This document shows, one piece after another, positions 25,524 through 38,344 of a stretch of 64,000 nt of DNA; position 1 is the first letter of the stretch; each line of letters starts with the position of its first letter. The notes beneath the pieces were generated by a model. It was not told where the DNA came from. It did no database searches and worked only from the letters and a program-made list of their open reading frames with translations. The stretch lies in the NCBI GenBank assembly GCA_029194675.1, contig JARFXP010000002.1:558001-622000 (forward strand), read 5' to 3'. This stretch comes from Nitrospira sp. (GTDB taxonomy: Bacteria > Nitrospirota > Nitrospiria > Nitrospirales > Nitrospiraceae). The position numbers and the translations under genes are program-made.

Positions 25524-28007
25524 ATGAGAAAGGATGAGACCCTCGTCTGGATTTGGGTTGGGATCTGTACAGCGTTGGTGTGTCTCTTCAGTCCTACGGC
25601 TGCTCTAGCCGAAGGCGCCACCTTGCCAACCTTGCCGACCGGGTTCTCCGAGTCCGTTGTCTTCTCAGGGTTAACGCAGCCGACGGCAGTTCGCTTTTCA
25701 CCGGATGGGCGGGTGTTCGTTGCGGAGAAAAGCGGACTCATCAAGGTCTTCACCTCGCTCTCCGACCCCACACCCACGGTGTTTCATGACCTCCGGACGA
25801 AGGTGCATAACTTTTGGGACCGGGGACTGCTCGGGCTGGCCCTGCATCCGAATTTCCCGACGATTCCCTCGGTCTACGTCCTCTATACCTATGACAAAGA
25901 CCCCAATAATCCCCAAGTCCCTCGGTGGGGCACGGCTGGCGCCACGTCCGACGGGTGTCCCACCCCGCCCGGCTCGACCTCCAATGGTTGTGTGGTGAGT
26001 GGCCGGCTGTCGCGGCTGGAAATGTCCTCGGGGAATGTCTCGACTGGGACGGAATCGGTCCTCATCGAGGGATGGGGCCAGCAGTATCCCAGCCATTCGG
26101 TTGGGACCATCATGTTCGGCATGGACGGGGCGCTCTACGCGTCGGCGGGCGATGGCGCCAGCTTTACCTTTGCCGATTACGGGCAGGGCGGTTGCCTTGC
26201 CCCCTGCCAGCCAAATGATACCCCGCCGAATCCGTTAGGAGATCCGCCGGTAGGAATTGGTGAATTGCAGACCTCGCCCACGGCGGAAGGGGGTGCGACC
26301 AGATCTCAGAGCCTGCGCCGGGTCAGCGGACCGACGGTCCTCGATGGCGCGATCATTCGAGTGGATCCCACTACGGGGGCAGGCCTTCCCGATAACCCCT
26401 CCTCCGCCAGTGCAGACCCCAACGCCCGCCGCATCGTGGGCTACGGGTTTCGCAACCCCTTTCGGTTTACGTTTCGGCCTGGCACCACTGAACTCTGGGT
26501 CGGAGACGTCGGCTGGAACCGCTGGGAAGAGATTAACCGGATCCCCAATCCCCTGGCGCCTTCCGTGCGCAACTTCGGCTGGCCCTGTTACGAAGGCTCT
26601 GTCCTTCAGCAGCCGGGCTACGTTCCGCTTAAACTAAACATTTGTGAAAGCCTCTACTCCCAGGCCGGTGGACACACGGCCCCCTACTTTGCCTACAGTC
26701 ATAGCGAGAAGGTGGTGGCGGGAGAAACCTGTCCCACCGGCAGTTCATCCATCACGGGACTGGCGTTCTATCAGGGGAGCACCTATCCCGCGGCGTACCA
26801 GGGGGCGCTATTCTTCGCCGACTATTCCCGTAATTGTATTTGGGTCATGTTTAAAGGGGCAGACGGCCTGCCTGATCCGGCGACCATGGCCACGTTTGTC
26901 GCCGGCGCGGCGAGCCCCGTCGAACTGCAGATTGGGCCCGGGGGCGACCTGTTCTATGTGGATCTCAGTGGCGGAACCGTCCGCCGGATTCAGTTCACCA
27001 GGGGCAACCAGACCCCGACCGCGGTCATTCAGGCTACGCCGTCGTCTGGGCCGGCCCCTCTTACTGTCACCTTCTCTTCAACAGGCTCCTCGGACCCGGA
27101 CGGCGATCCCATCAGCTATAGCTGGAACTTCGGGGATGGCGGGACCTCGACGCAACCTAACCCAATCCATACGTACGGAAGCATAGGAACATTTACTGCG
27201 GTGCTGACCGTTACCGATTCATTAGGCGCATCCAGCAAGGATCAAGTAACCATTTCAGCGGGAAACAGCAAACCCACGGCGTTTATTGATGCGCCGGCTG
27301 CGACGACCCAATGGAAGGTCGACCAATCGATTACCTTTACCGGCCACGCCACCGATCCGAACCAGGGCACGCTCCCGCCCTCCGCGTTTTTGTGGGAGAT
27401 CATCCTGCATCATTGTCCCTCGAATTGTCATACGCATTCGATTCAGAATTTCTCCGACGTCACCACATCATCCTTTTCGACCTTTGATCACGATTACCCG
27501 TCGCACATCGAGATTAAACTGACGGTGACGGATGCGGGGGGGCTGACGGACACCAAGAGCGTCCTCCTTTATCCACGAACTGTCGCACTGAACTTTGAAT
27601 CAACTCCGTCAGGCTTACAGCTAACTGTAGGGAGTAGCAGCTCTCTCACACCTTTTACGAGAACGGTCATCCTGGGCTCCACGAACTCCGTCAGTGCCGT
27701 CACTCCCCAGGCCATGGGAGGCACAAACTATGAGTTTGTGTCTTGGTCTGATGGAGGCAACCAATCACATAATATTGTCGGAACCGCTGCTGCGACCTAT
27801 ATCGCCACCTACGAGGTCGCAACCGAGCCGATTCCTTCCCCCACTCCTAGCCCTACCCCTAGTGGTGACGTTGGCGGTGGTGGTTGTACGCTCAACAGAT
27901 CGGGAACGGGTGATGCGCTGCTGCCATTGTTGTTTCTTATTGTCCTTGGCCTGTTCTTTTTGAGAATAAAGCGGCGCGTGAATAAGGCTGACCGCACATC
28001 GGTCTAA
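25524..28007 (+). CDS. Secreted glucose/sorbosone dehydrogenase-like protein with PKD domain and JDVT-CTERM-like sorting signal
   Basis: 827 residues from ATG 25524, which has TAGGAGG upstream. After a signal peptide (about 1-30, ending AALAEGA) comes a six-bladed propeller of the PQQ-dependent sugar dehydrogenase family (about 33-490): GLTQPTAVRFSPDGRVFVAE, GLLGLALHPNF, GYGFRNPFRFTFRPGTTELW, VGDVGWNRWEEINR. A PKD domain follows (about 496-582, SSDPDGDPISYSWNFGDGG). The C-terminus is a tripartite sorting signal: a Pro-rich linker, a Gly-rich GGGGCTL with Cys788, a hydrophobic helix with LPLLFLIVLGLFFL, and a basic end (RIKRR). The next gene is a CPBP protease, so the protein is probably cleaved and anchored by it. 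The sugar substrate is unknown. Confidence 0.82.
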   Translation: MRKDETLVWIWVGICTALVCLFSPTAALAEGATLPTLPTGFSESVVFSGLTQPTAVRFSPDGRVFVAEKSGLIKVFTSLSDPTPTVFHDLRTKVHNFWDRGLLGLALHPNFPTIPSVYVLYTYDKDPNNPQVPRWGTAGATSDGCPTPPGSTSNGCVVSGRLSRLEMSSGNVSTGTESVLIEGWGQQYPSHSVGTIMFGMDGALYASAGDGASFTFADYGQGGCLAPCQPNDTPPNPLGDPPVGIGELQTSPTAEGGATRSQSLRRVSGPTVLDGAIIRVDPTTGAGLPDNPSSASADPNARRIVGYGFRNPFRFTFRPGTTELWVGDVGWNRWEEINRIPNPLAPSVRNFGWPCYEGSVLQQPGYVPLKLNICESLYSQAGGHTAPYFAYSHSEKVVAGETCPTGSSSITGLAFYQGSTYPAAYQGALFFADYSRNCIWVMFKGADGLPDPATMATFVAGAASPVELQIGPGGDLFYVDLSGGTVRRIQFTRGNQTPTAVIQATPSSGPAPLTVTFSSTGSSDPDGDPISYSWNFGDGGTSTQPNPIHTYGSIGTFTAVLTVTDSLGASSKDQVTISAGNSKPTAFIDAPAATTQWKVDQSITFTGHATDPNQGTLPPSAFLWEIILHHCPSNCHTHSIQNFSDVTTSSFSTFDHDYPSHIEIKLTVTDAGGLTDTKSVLLYPRTVALNFESTPSGLQLTVGSSSSLTPFTRTVILGSTNSVSAVTPQAMGGTNYEFVSWSDGGNQSHNIVGTAAATYIATYEVATEPIPSPTPSPTPSGDVGGGGCTLNRSGTGDALLPLLFLIVLGLFFLRIKRRVNKADRTSV

Positions 28008-28029
28008 ACGACTTCCTCGGACAAGTTTC

Positions 28030-28572
28030 ATGAAGGCGCCTCATTGCTATGAGACAACTGTGTCGAGAGCCAATTTTTATGAGACACTCGGTCGGCTAGG
28101 GCTCCGCTGGCCCCCAACATTATTGGGAGATTTAACATTTCTCCTTTGTGCTGGGGTTGCTCCGTTGGCGTGGGCCATTATGGCATGGGCTGTTCCCGTT
28201 CATTCGATGTCTCTTATCCAAGTATGGTCGTTGGGCTTTGCCTCAGTGGTAGTCTGGTACCCTTTCTGGGAAGAGCTGCTGTTTAGAGGATTGCTGCAGG
28301 GCGAACTCATCGAGCGTGGCTGGATACGACCCTGGGTATGTGGTTTGAGCGGCGCCAACATTTCGATCTCTCTCTTGTTTACAGTCTTTCACCTCTGGAG
28401 CCATAGCCCGATCTGGGCGGTCCTGGTGTTCTTCCCCTCGCTGATCTTTGGCTATCTTCGTGAGCGGTTCGATTCCACGGTTCCCTCGATTCTCATGCAC
28501 ATGTGGTACAACGGCGGGTACTTTTTCTTCATCGGTTCCTCTCAGCCTTCCACCGGGTCCGACATCCATTGA
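28030..28572 (+). CDS. CPBP-family glutamic intramembrane protease, probably MrtJ-type partner of the JDVT-CTERM protein
   Basis: 180 residues, nearly all membrane-spanning. The CPBP/Abi motifs are present: EELLFRG with Glu81-Glu82 and Arg86, FTVFH with His121, and a final HMWYN with His157 and Asn161. It starts 22 bases after the stop of a protein carrying a JDVT-CTERM-like C-terminal signal. From what I recall of the described JDVT-CTERM system, its processing enzyme (MrtJ) is exactly a CPBP protease encoded beside a single target. The pairing is seen; the cleavage is inferred. Confidence 0.75.
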   Translation: MKAPHCYETTVSRANFYETLGRLGLRWPPTLLGDLTFLLCAGVAPLAWAIMAWAVPVHSMSLIQVWSLGFASVVVWYPFWEELLFRGLLQGELIERGWIRPWVCGLSGANISISLLFTVFHLWSHSPIWAVLVFFPSLIFGYLRERFDSTVPSILMHMWYNGGYFFFIGSSQPSTGSDIH

Positions 28573-28637
28573 GTTTTCCATTGCCGCAGCATGCAGGAAG
28601 GCGACAGACCCAAAACATGTCGGGCCTGGCTCTTTAG

Positions 28638-28722
28638 CCCGGATTCCGCAGTAGCGACCGAATCGAAAAAACCAGTTTCAGAAACACGTTGATAATCAAT
28701 GTCTTGAATTGCCAATTCTGAA
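28638..28722 (-). repeat. 85-bp intergenic repeat, distant inverted copy
   Basis: The reverse complement begins TTCAGAATTGGCAATTCAAG and ends CTACTGCGGAATCCGGG, with the same 85-base length as the tandem copies at 11944-12113. The homology continues upstream (28723-28750) into a CACCACGCTCAACTGCG segment that also precedes copy 1. It is more diverged internally. Confidence 0.75.
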
Positions 28723-28750
28723 CTGCGCCGCAGTTGAGCGTGGTGAATGC

Positions 28751-29068
28751 TGTCTTGCTGGTAGTACAAGAATTCATTTGGATTGACCGCAACTTGTGAA
28801 CGCACCTTGGATTTCAACTGCGGAATTCGGGTTTAGTGGAAAACCCCACATCATCGACGTAGGCATCGACGCCTGTTCTTCGAGAACGCAAAACCGGATA
28901 CCTTGTGTGGCCAGTCCGTCGAGAAGCCGATCGAGGAATTCAGTATGTTCCGCAACGACCACCCTAGGAAACTTCCCAGCTGTCATTTATCCGACAGTCT
29001 TATTATTGTGGTCGAGATTGAGCTTTTCTAGCTGTTTCTCGACTGAACCCTTAGTCGGGGGGCAAGCG
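28751..29068. other. Intergenic region after the repeat
   Basis: About 320 bases. A minus-strand frame (28774-28986) contains FPRVVVAEHTEFLDRLLDGL, which is protein-like, but it lacks any family match I can name and is bounded by repeat-like sequence. Left as unassigned. Confidence 0.3.
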
Positions 29069-29230
29069 AAAGGGGCCCATGCGACGAGCTACAAGTATCT
29101 CATCCTCGGCGGCGGGATGGCCGCGACTGCCGCGGTTGACGGCATCCGTGAGGTGGATTCGACAGGAAACATCGGGCTGATCGGTGCAGAACAGGATTCG
29201 CCGTACCATCGCCCTCCGCAATATATGAAC
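29069..29230 (+). pseudogene. N-terminal fragment of a pyridine nucleotide-disulphide oxidoreductase
   Basis: The frame reads TSYKYLILGGGMAATAAVDG, IREVDSTGNIGLIGAEQD and SPYHRPP. This is the FAD-binding start of ferredoxin/rubredoxin-reductase-like oxidoreductases, which continue with DRPPLSK and about 350 more residues. Here the similarity stops after about 50 residues and the rest is absent. No start codon or ribosome-binding site is clear, so both ends are lost. Confidence 0.6.
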
Positions 29231-29385
29231 TCGAGTCAGCACCGATCATCATGCCACTGGAAAGATGCTTCTTATCCTGCAACGTCTTTTTCAGGAGAAT
29301 AAGGACTTGGAAGATCCGGCCGGCCATGGGAACCGGCTGAACGGATAACTGACCGCTGAGAACTGGAACTGTTTCGTCGAAGCCC

Positions 29386-30015
29386 ATGCTGAGAATTTTG
29401 ATTGCCGACGACTTTCCGCTCTTCCGGCGTGGAGTGAAGGATCTGCTGACCGACGGGCTGGGTTCCATCACGGTCGGGGAATGCGACAACGCCCACGATC
29501 TGCTGGAACTGGTCAGATGCGGGAAGTGGGATGTCGTCATCCTGGATATCTCCATGCCCGGCACGACCGGCACCGAGGCCCTCAAGCGGCTGAAGGCGGA
29601 GCGCCCCGACCTTCCCGTCATCGTGCTCAGCCTGCATCCGGAAGATCAATACGCCGTCCGCATGTTCAAAGCGGGAGCGGATGCCTATCTGATGAAGGCC
29701 AGCGCTCCGGAGGAACTCATCAGTGCCGTGAAGAAGGTCTCTTCGGGTGGGCAGTATGTGGGTGCTTCACTCGGGGAAAAGCTCGCACATCTCCTTCGCC
29801 CGGGCTCGGAAAACGTGCTGCACAACCAGCTGTCCGACCGCGAATTCGAGGTCATGCGTTTCCTCGCGTCAGGGAAAACCGTCTCTGAAATCGCAGAGAC
29901 CATGCATCTCGGGGTAAGCACGGTGAGCACCTACCGCTCCCGCATTCTTGAGAAACTCCAACTCAAGAACAACGCCGAACTGATGCATTACGCGGTTGAA
30001 CAGGGAATCACATAG
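29386..30015 (+). CDS. NarL/FixJ-type response regulator
   Basis: 209 residues, the usual length. The receiver is canonical: acidic pair in LRILIADDFPLFRRG, phospho-acceptor in VVILDISMPGTTG, Thr/Ser position in VIVLSLHPE and Lys in YLMKASAPEEL. The LuxR HTH begins LSDREFEVMRFLASGKTVSE and ends ELMHYAVEQGIT. It is an ordinary two-component output regulator. No histidine kinase is adjacent, so the partner must be elsewhere. Confidence 0.92.
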   Translation: MLRILIADDFPLFRRGVKDLLTDGLGSITVGECDNAHDLLELVRCGKWDVVILDISMPGTTGTEALKRLKAERPDLPVIVLSLHPEDQYAVRMFKAGADAYLMKASAPEELISAVKKVSSGGQYVGASLGEKLAHLLRPGSENVLHNQLSDREFEVMRFLASGKTVSEIAETMHLGVSTVSTYRSRILEKLQLKNNAELMHYAVEQGIT

Positions 30016-30411
30016 CCACACGCCAGAAATCTCGTCTCACCCGGCGTCCGACATCCGAATAAGGTTATGCGAGCAATCGTGTCGTTGAAATCAGGACGAC
30101 GACACCGAACGCTCTACTACGAAATCCCCGTGCTTTCACCGATAGCGTCGCTCTCTCCCACCCTCTATATTTCCGACACGAAAGTCGATTGTGTTCTCTT
30201 TAAACAGAGCAGGTGCACAAGCACATGGTTAGTAGCAGATAGTTGAGCGCACCTCGTCTTCGGTTTGTCCTCGACAGTTTCACCCTAAAAAAGCAATCCA
30301 TGATGGGAGGAACAACGGTTGAATCGGCCATTCGGACTGCATCTCTATGTGCCGAGAACCTCTGTCAAAACCGTTTCAGCAGCAAGCTGATTGCGAAGTG
30401 GAGGAGACTTT
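30016..30411 (+). other. Intergenic region with a duplicated 5' gene fragment
   Basis: Mostly non-coding. At 30303-30337 the sequence repeats the 5' end of the small gene at 31467: both contain TTGAATCGGCCATTCGGA and both read ...VESAIR/IESAIR in frame, after which they diverge. It appears to be a leftover from duplication of the regulator/small-gene region. Confidence 0.5.
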
Positions 30412-31101
30412 ATGAGCGACACCGGTGCCGCAATGCCCACCCTCACGATCGCGATACTGAGCAGTCAGTGTCTCGTGTGGTTGGGCTTACAGAAAATTCT
30501 CGAAACCAGCGCGACCGCCCGAATGGTTATGCACTGTTACCCCGGCAGGACAGCTGACCTGCTCCGCGCCGAGAACCGACCCAACGTGTTCATCCTGGAT
30601 CTGGAGACCGAGCACGACGCCCCGGGCACCATCCACCAGATTCGACAGTCCGCCCCGACCAGTAAGATCGTGTTGTTGTGCGGACTGGAGGACCAGGCCC
30701 GCACGCGCGAGGCGTTTGCTGCCGGGGTCGACGGCATCATCCTCAAGGTTCAACCACCTGAAGTCGTGCTCGCGGTGATTGAAGCGCTGTCTGCCGCCGT
30801 GAAGCCCCAGCCCTCTGTGGAACGGGAGGGCGCGATGAAGCTGGGCCTCGGGCGCTCCTTCACGAAGCAGGCGGAACCCGCCCCACCGCCACCGGCCTGG
30901 CCCGACGCCTTGACCGAGCGGGAACGCGAGATCATCCGTTTGGTAGGACAGGGCCTCTCGAACAAAGACATCGCCTACAAATTATCGATTAGTGACAGTA
31001 CGGTCCGACACCACATGACGAACATTTTCGACAAGGTCGGCGTGCCCAATCGACAGAAGCTCCTGGTCCACGCACATCATGCCCGCTTCCCACCTCTCTA
31101 G
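30412..31101 (+). CDS. NarL/LuxR-type response regulator with atypical receiver (paralogue B)
   Basis: 229 residues from ATG 30412, which has GGAGGAGA upstream. It is closely similar to the protein at 14400-15167 from the start (MPTLTIAILSSQCLVWLGLQ) to the end of the HTH (VGVPNRQKLLVHAH). The beta-1 acidic pair is again Ser-Ser while the Asp (FILDLE) and Lys (IILKVQPPE) are present. A 25-residue linker rich in Pro separates receiver and HTH. It ends soon after the HTH (HHARFPPL), which suggests that this copy has the native C-terminus. Confidence 0.88.
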   Translation: MSDTGAAMPTLTIAILSSQCLVWLGLQKILETSATARMVMHCYPGRTADLLRAENRPNVFILDLETEHDAPGTIHQIRQSAPTSKIVLLCGLEDQARTREAFAAGVDGIILKVQPPEVVLAVIEALSAAVKPQPSVEREGAMKLGLGRSFTKQAEPAPPPPAWPDALTEREREIIRLVGQGLSNKDIAYKLSISDSTVRHHMTNIFDKVGVPNRQKLLVHAHHARFPPL

Positions 31102-31466
31102 GACCCATCACAAAACAGCTTGATGAGAATCGGGATACACGCGAGCTACTCAACCATCAGGAAGCCAGCGGCGTCGTATTTCCCGCGCACGAGGGCTCAG
31201 GCAACGACGCGTTCGACGAGCCGGCGGCGGTCGCCCTGTCGTCGAGATTGGGACAACAATATGTATAGGAATACGACGAAACAATCGCGATTGCATTGAT
31301 TGTGGGAGACGGATGTTCTCGCTATAACACGACGCAAGAGACAAGATTCTGGTTTGTAAGATCGATCGACATGCCATGCATGGGTCCTCAGCGAGTCACT
31401 GGGAGTTAGCGGCGCGACACTGTCGCATGTGGCGCAACGGTATCGACCTCACAAGGAGGCTCTGTG
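31102..31466. other. Intergenic region, no supported gene
   Basis: About 365 bases between the regulator and the small-gene cluster. I see no coding frame or structural RNA signal. It likely contains the promoter of the small genes that follow. Confidence 0.3.
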
Positions 31467-31721
31467 ATGCGAACCACGATGATTGAATCGGCCATTCGGA
31501 TGGAACTATATCGGAACGGGCCCTGCGCGCTTTGTGCCTTGATTGAACGGCTTCCCCAGTTTTCTTGGAATGAGGTGTTTGCCGTTGTCGATCGAGTCAG
31601 CCGAGAGGGGACGCTGGTGCTCCATCGCACGGCTGAATTCGACTATGAAGTATCAGTCCGTCCGATTCTCGAACCGTCTCGCGAGAGACTCACCGCAGTG
31701 AGAGAGGGAGTCCTGCGCTGA
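31467..31721 (+). CDS. Small hypothetical protein (84 aa), Nitrospira-type
   Basis: ATG 31467 lies behind AAGGAGG. The protein begins MRTTMIESAIRMELYRNGPC and has a winged-helix-like pattern (CALIERLPQFSWNEVFAVVD, REGTLVLHRTAEFDYEVSVR), so it may be a small DNA-binding protein. A partial copy of its 5' end lies at 30303. It opens a run of four very small genes. The HTH reading is an inference from pattern only. Confidence 0.6.
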   Translation: MRTTMIESAIRMELYRNGPCALCALIERLPQFSWNEVFAVVDRVSREGTLVLHRTAEFDYEVSVRPILEPSRERLTAVREGVLR

Positions 31722-31761
31722 ACCGATCCCGATTGTCAAGCGCCCGACGGCGGGGGCGCGC

Positions 31762-31926
31762 ATGAATTGTTCACGATGCCAGGGGCTCCTGTGTTTCAGT
31801 GAACTGCGTGACGAGGAGGGTTGGCTCGTCACAGAAGGGGCACAGGTATTCCGTTGCATCCAGTGCGGAGAGGTCATTGATTCGGTGATTCTGATGAATC
31901 GGGCGCGCAGTGCGGTCGAACGCTAA
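31762..31926 (+). CDS. Small zinc-ribbon protein (54 aa)
   Basis: A 54-residue frame from ATG 31762 with two Cys pairs, MNCSRCQGLLC and FRCIQCGEVID, spaced about 30 residues apart as in zinc ribbons. It ends with basic residues (NRARSAVER). It begins 40 bases after the previous small gene and is followed 58 bases later by another Cys-rich gene, so the set is probably cotranscribed. There is only a weak GGGGGCG upstream of the ATG. Confidence 0.6.
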   Translation: MNCSRCQGLLCFSELRDEEGWLVTEGAQVFRCIQCGEVIDSVILMNRARSAVER

Positions 31927-31984
31927 CTCTGTCGCTGAGCCGTCTTTCGGAGCCAGGCCATGTTGCCGTCATGAAGGAATAATT

Positions 31985-32308
31985 ATGAAACCGATGGTGG
32001 CGATCTGCTGTTTCTGCGAGAAAATCCGAGGTGACTTGGGTCCCGAGGGTGGAGCCGGTTTGTGGTATGAGCCACATCTCTATTTGGCGAGGCACGGCCT
32101 CTGTGCGGAGGACTTTCAAGTATCCCAGACCTACTGCCCGTCTTGCCTGACTAAGTACCGCCGATGTGCTTCGTCGGAACGGCCGGCGACCGGCATTTCC
32201 CTTGACGTGTTTGAACCAGCCGTTTGCCCAGCCTGTGGTCGGCGGCGGTGCCGAACTCGCCACCGCCACGCCATGACACACAAACAGGAAAGGAGCTCCC
32301 ATCGATGA
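31985..32308 (+). CDS. Cys-rich small protein with CxxCxKIR motif (107 aa)
   Basis: ATG 31985 has AAGGA upstream. The N-terminal half (AICCFCEKIRGDLGPEGG, WYEPHLYLARH, TYCPSCLTKYRR) matches the small metal-binding module found at the ends of many response regulators and PAS proteins, where it reads CxxCKKIR...CPxC. A second Cys pair (AVCPACGRRRC) occurs in the C-terminal half. The stop overlaps the next start (ATGA at 32305-32308), so the two are translationally coupled. It probably binds zinc; role unknown. Confidence 0.6.
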   Translation: MKPMVAICCFCEKIRGDLGPEGGAGLWYEPHLYLARHGLCAEDFQVSQTYCPSCLTKYRRCASSERPATGISLDVFEPAVCPACGRRRCRTRHRHAMTHKQERSSHR

Positions 32309-32556
32309 TATTCAGAAAACTTCAGCATGGACCAAAGACGGGTAGTGAGGCGAAGGTGCAGGAACCGCCGAAAGAAAGCATCGAAGGCTTATCTATGCAG
32401 ATAACGGATGAGGCTCATGCTCGTATCGCGCGAGCGGCCTATCAACTCTATGAACAGCGCGATCGGCAAGATGGTCATGACCTTGATGACTGGTTGGAAG
32501 CCGAGCGCCGAGTGGTCGTACCACTGGTTGGTCGAACAGGAGATGCGTGGTCATGA
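32305..32556 (+). CDS. DUF2934 domain protein (83 aa)
   Basis: The C-terminal half is DUF2934: IARAAYQLYEQRDRQDGHDL followed by DDWLEAERRV. The domain is a short helical hairpin of unknown function found in many Proteobacteria and Nitrospirota. The ATG overlaps the previous stop by four bases and has AAAGGAG 10 bases upstream. The N-terminal 30 residues are basic and disordered-looking. Confidence 0.8.
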   Translation: MIFRKLQHGPKTGSEAKVQEPPKESIEGLSMQITDEAHARIARAAYQLYEQRDRQDGHDLDDWLEAERRVVVPLVGRTGDAWS

Positions 32557-32705
32557 CTTCGGGCGCAGATCACCGCCACATTAAAGGATGTGATGAGAAA
32601 GAAGAAGTCTCGCCTCTTGGAACAGGAATCTTCGTTCAGACAACCTCAGGGTTAGTTCTTTCTCGCAAGCGCTCGCGAGAAAGCTGCCGAAGTAGCAGGC
32701 GCTTG

Positions 32706-33431
32706 TCAGCGCCGGCCGTCATACCAAACAGATAACTGCTTCTTGTCACGCAAGGCTCTTCCTGGAACCAACAGGACGCGGAAGACTTGGCCGGCAATCT
32801 CTCGGCCTGAATAGAGCGAAACCTTGCGCGACGATGTCTCTAATGGATGTCTGGTCAAGATGGTGAATCGAAGGCCGTGCTGCCGCCCCCACTGTTTGAG
32901 CTGTTTGCTGAGGGTGATTTCCTCTGACGCGTAGACGTTTTGGTCGAACCCACCGATATCCTCAAATGCATCACGCCGACACACCACCAACGCTCCGGCT
33001 GCCCACCGACAGAGAACCGAAACGGCGGTCCAGAATCCGAGCGTCATGCTCGCCCACCATGGCAATCCGTCCATACGCAACGTACTGCCGCAACCGACGT
33101 GTTTTTCATCTTGAATCAGTCGTTGGATATCGCCGAGCAGGCCGGGGCTCAACAGGCTGTCGGCGTCCAAGAACAGCAACCAATCGCCGGTTGTGTGAGC
33201 CGCACCGGCATTGCGTGCCCGGCTGATTTGATTGATTGGTTCAAAGACGATCCGAGCACCAGCCTGTCTGGCCAGTTCGGCGGTGTTGTCGGTGGAGTTG
33301 TTGTCGACGACAATGACATCCGACCTGAAACCAGGTATGGAGTTAGCAGCGACTGATGCGGCAACAGATTGCAGACATCGTTCAATCAGCCGCGCTTCGT
33401 TGAAGGCCGGAATAATGATAGAAAGATGCAT
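32706..33431 (-). CDS. Family 2 glycosyltransferase
   Basis: 241 residues with the GT-A fold: LSIIIPAFNEARLIERCLQS at the start, DVIVVDNNSTDNTAELARQA, the metal-binding DAD-type motif in DWLLFLDADSLLSPG and the acceptor-side GGFDQNVYASEEITLSKQLK. It is a complete, soluble or peripheral glycosyltransferase similar to those acting on lipid or polysaccharide acceptors. It stands alone, convergent with the small-gene cluster and divergent from lhr. Confidence 0.88.
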   Translation of the reverse strand: MHLSIIIPAFNEARLIERCLQSVAASVAANSIPGFRSDVIVVDNNSTDNTAELARQAGARIVFEPINQISRARNAGAAHTTGDWLLFLDADSLLSPGLLGDIQRLIQDEKHVGCGSTLRMDGLPWWASMTLGFWTAVSVLCRWAAGALVVCRRDAFEDIGGFDQNVYASEEITLSKQLKQWGRQHGLRFTILTRHPLETSSRKVSLYSGREIAGQVFRVLLVPGRALRDKKQLSVWYDGRR

Positions 33432-33533
33432 AGGCTCGGTATGATGCCATAACTATTTGGGCCGTGAAATAGGCAATCGATAGGAGAGTCGGTGAAAACG
33501 GCAGCAGGCTGATCGTCATACGGCAAGCTGTTC

Positions 33534-37940
<4,407 letters not shown>

Positions 37941-37950
37941 CTTTAACAGG

Positions 37951-38315
37951 TCAGTAAAGGAACAGTTTGGACGTCTCGCGCAAAAGAATGAGCAAGGCTT
38001 CAGAATTCCGGTCAACCATCTGGGCATAACTCGCTTGGGCAGCGGAAAAAATGCCGGTTGTCGGTCGGTTGGAACACCCAATAGACGACTCACGGATCCC
38101 AGATACTCTCCTCTTCCGGCTGCCAGATCCTGGCTCAGATTCGCCTGATTAAAAGTGACAAATACTGTCGCCTTGAAGTCCGGCTTGATCTGGCCGTCTT
38201 CGCTCCACCAGGCCGCTCCCGACGGTGTGGCGGTGATGTTGGAGGTTGTGTCGGTCGTTTGATTCAACGTGGCCTTGATCGTACAGCCTGTCGATGACAG
38301 AAGCAGCGCGACCAT
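37951..38315 (-). pseudogene. DUF3015-like lipoprotein, frameshifted, with an IS directly upstream
   Basis: From ATG 38315 the frame gives a lipoprotein signal (MVALLLSSTGC), then a DUF3015-like domain (AAWWSEDGQIKPDFKATVFV, GRGEYLGSVSRLLGVPTDRQ). At a run of six T (reverse strand, near 38050) the frame is lost; restoring one base gives the expected FSAAQASYAQMVDRNSEALL and a stop at 37951. An IS4-family element sits 30 bases upstream of the start, so the promoter or the true N-terminus is also displaced. Confidence 0.6.
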
Positions 38316-38335
38316 GCTGATAGGAATCAACCTAT

Positions 38336-38344
38336 AAACGGCAG
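38336..38344. repeat. 9-bp target-site duplication, left copy
   Basis: AAACGGCAG, repeated at 39720-39728 on the other side of the IS4-family element. Confidence 0.8.

Noticed and set aside
28774..28986. Minus-strand ORF of 70 codons beside the 85-bp repeat
   Set aside because: A short stretch looks protein-like, but there is no ribosome-binding site, no family, and part of it lies in repeat-related sequence.
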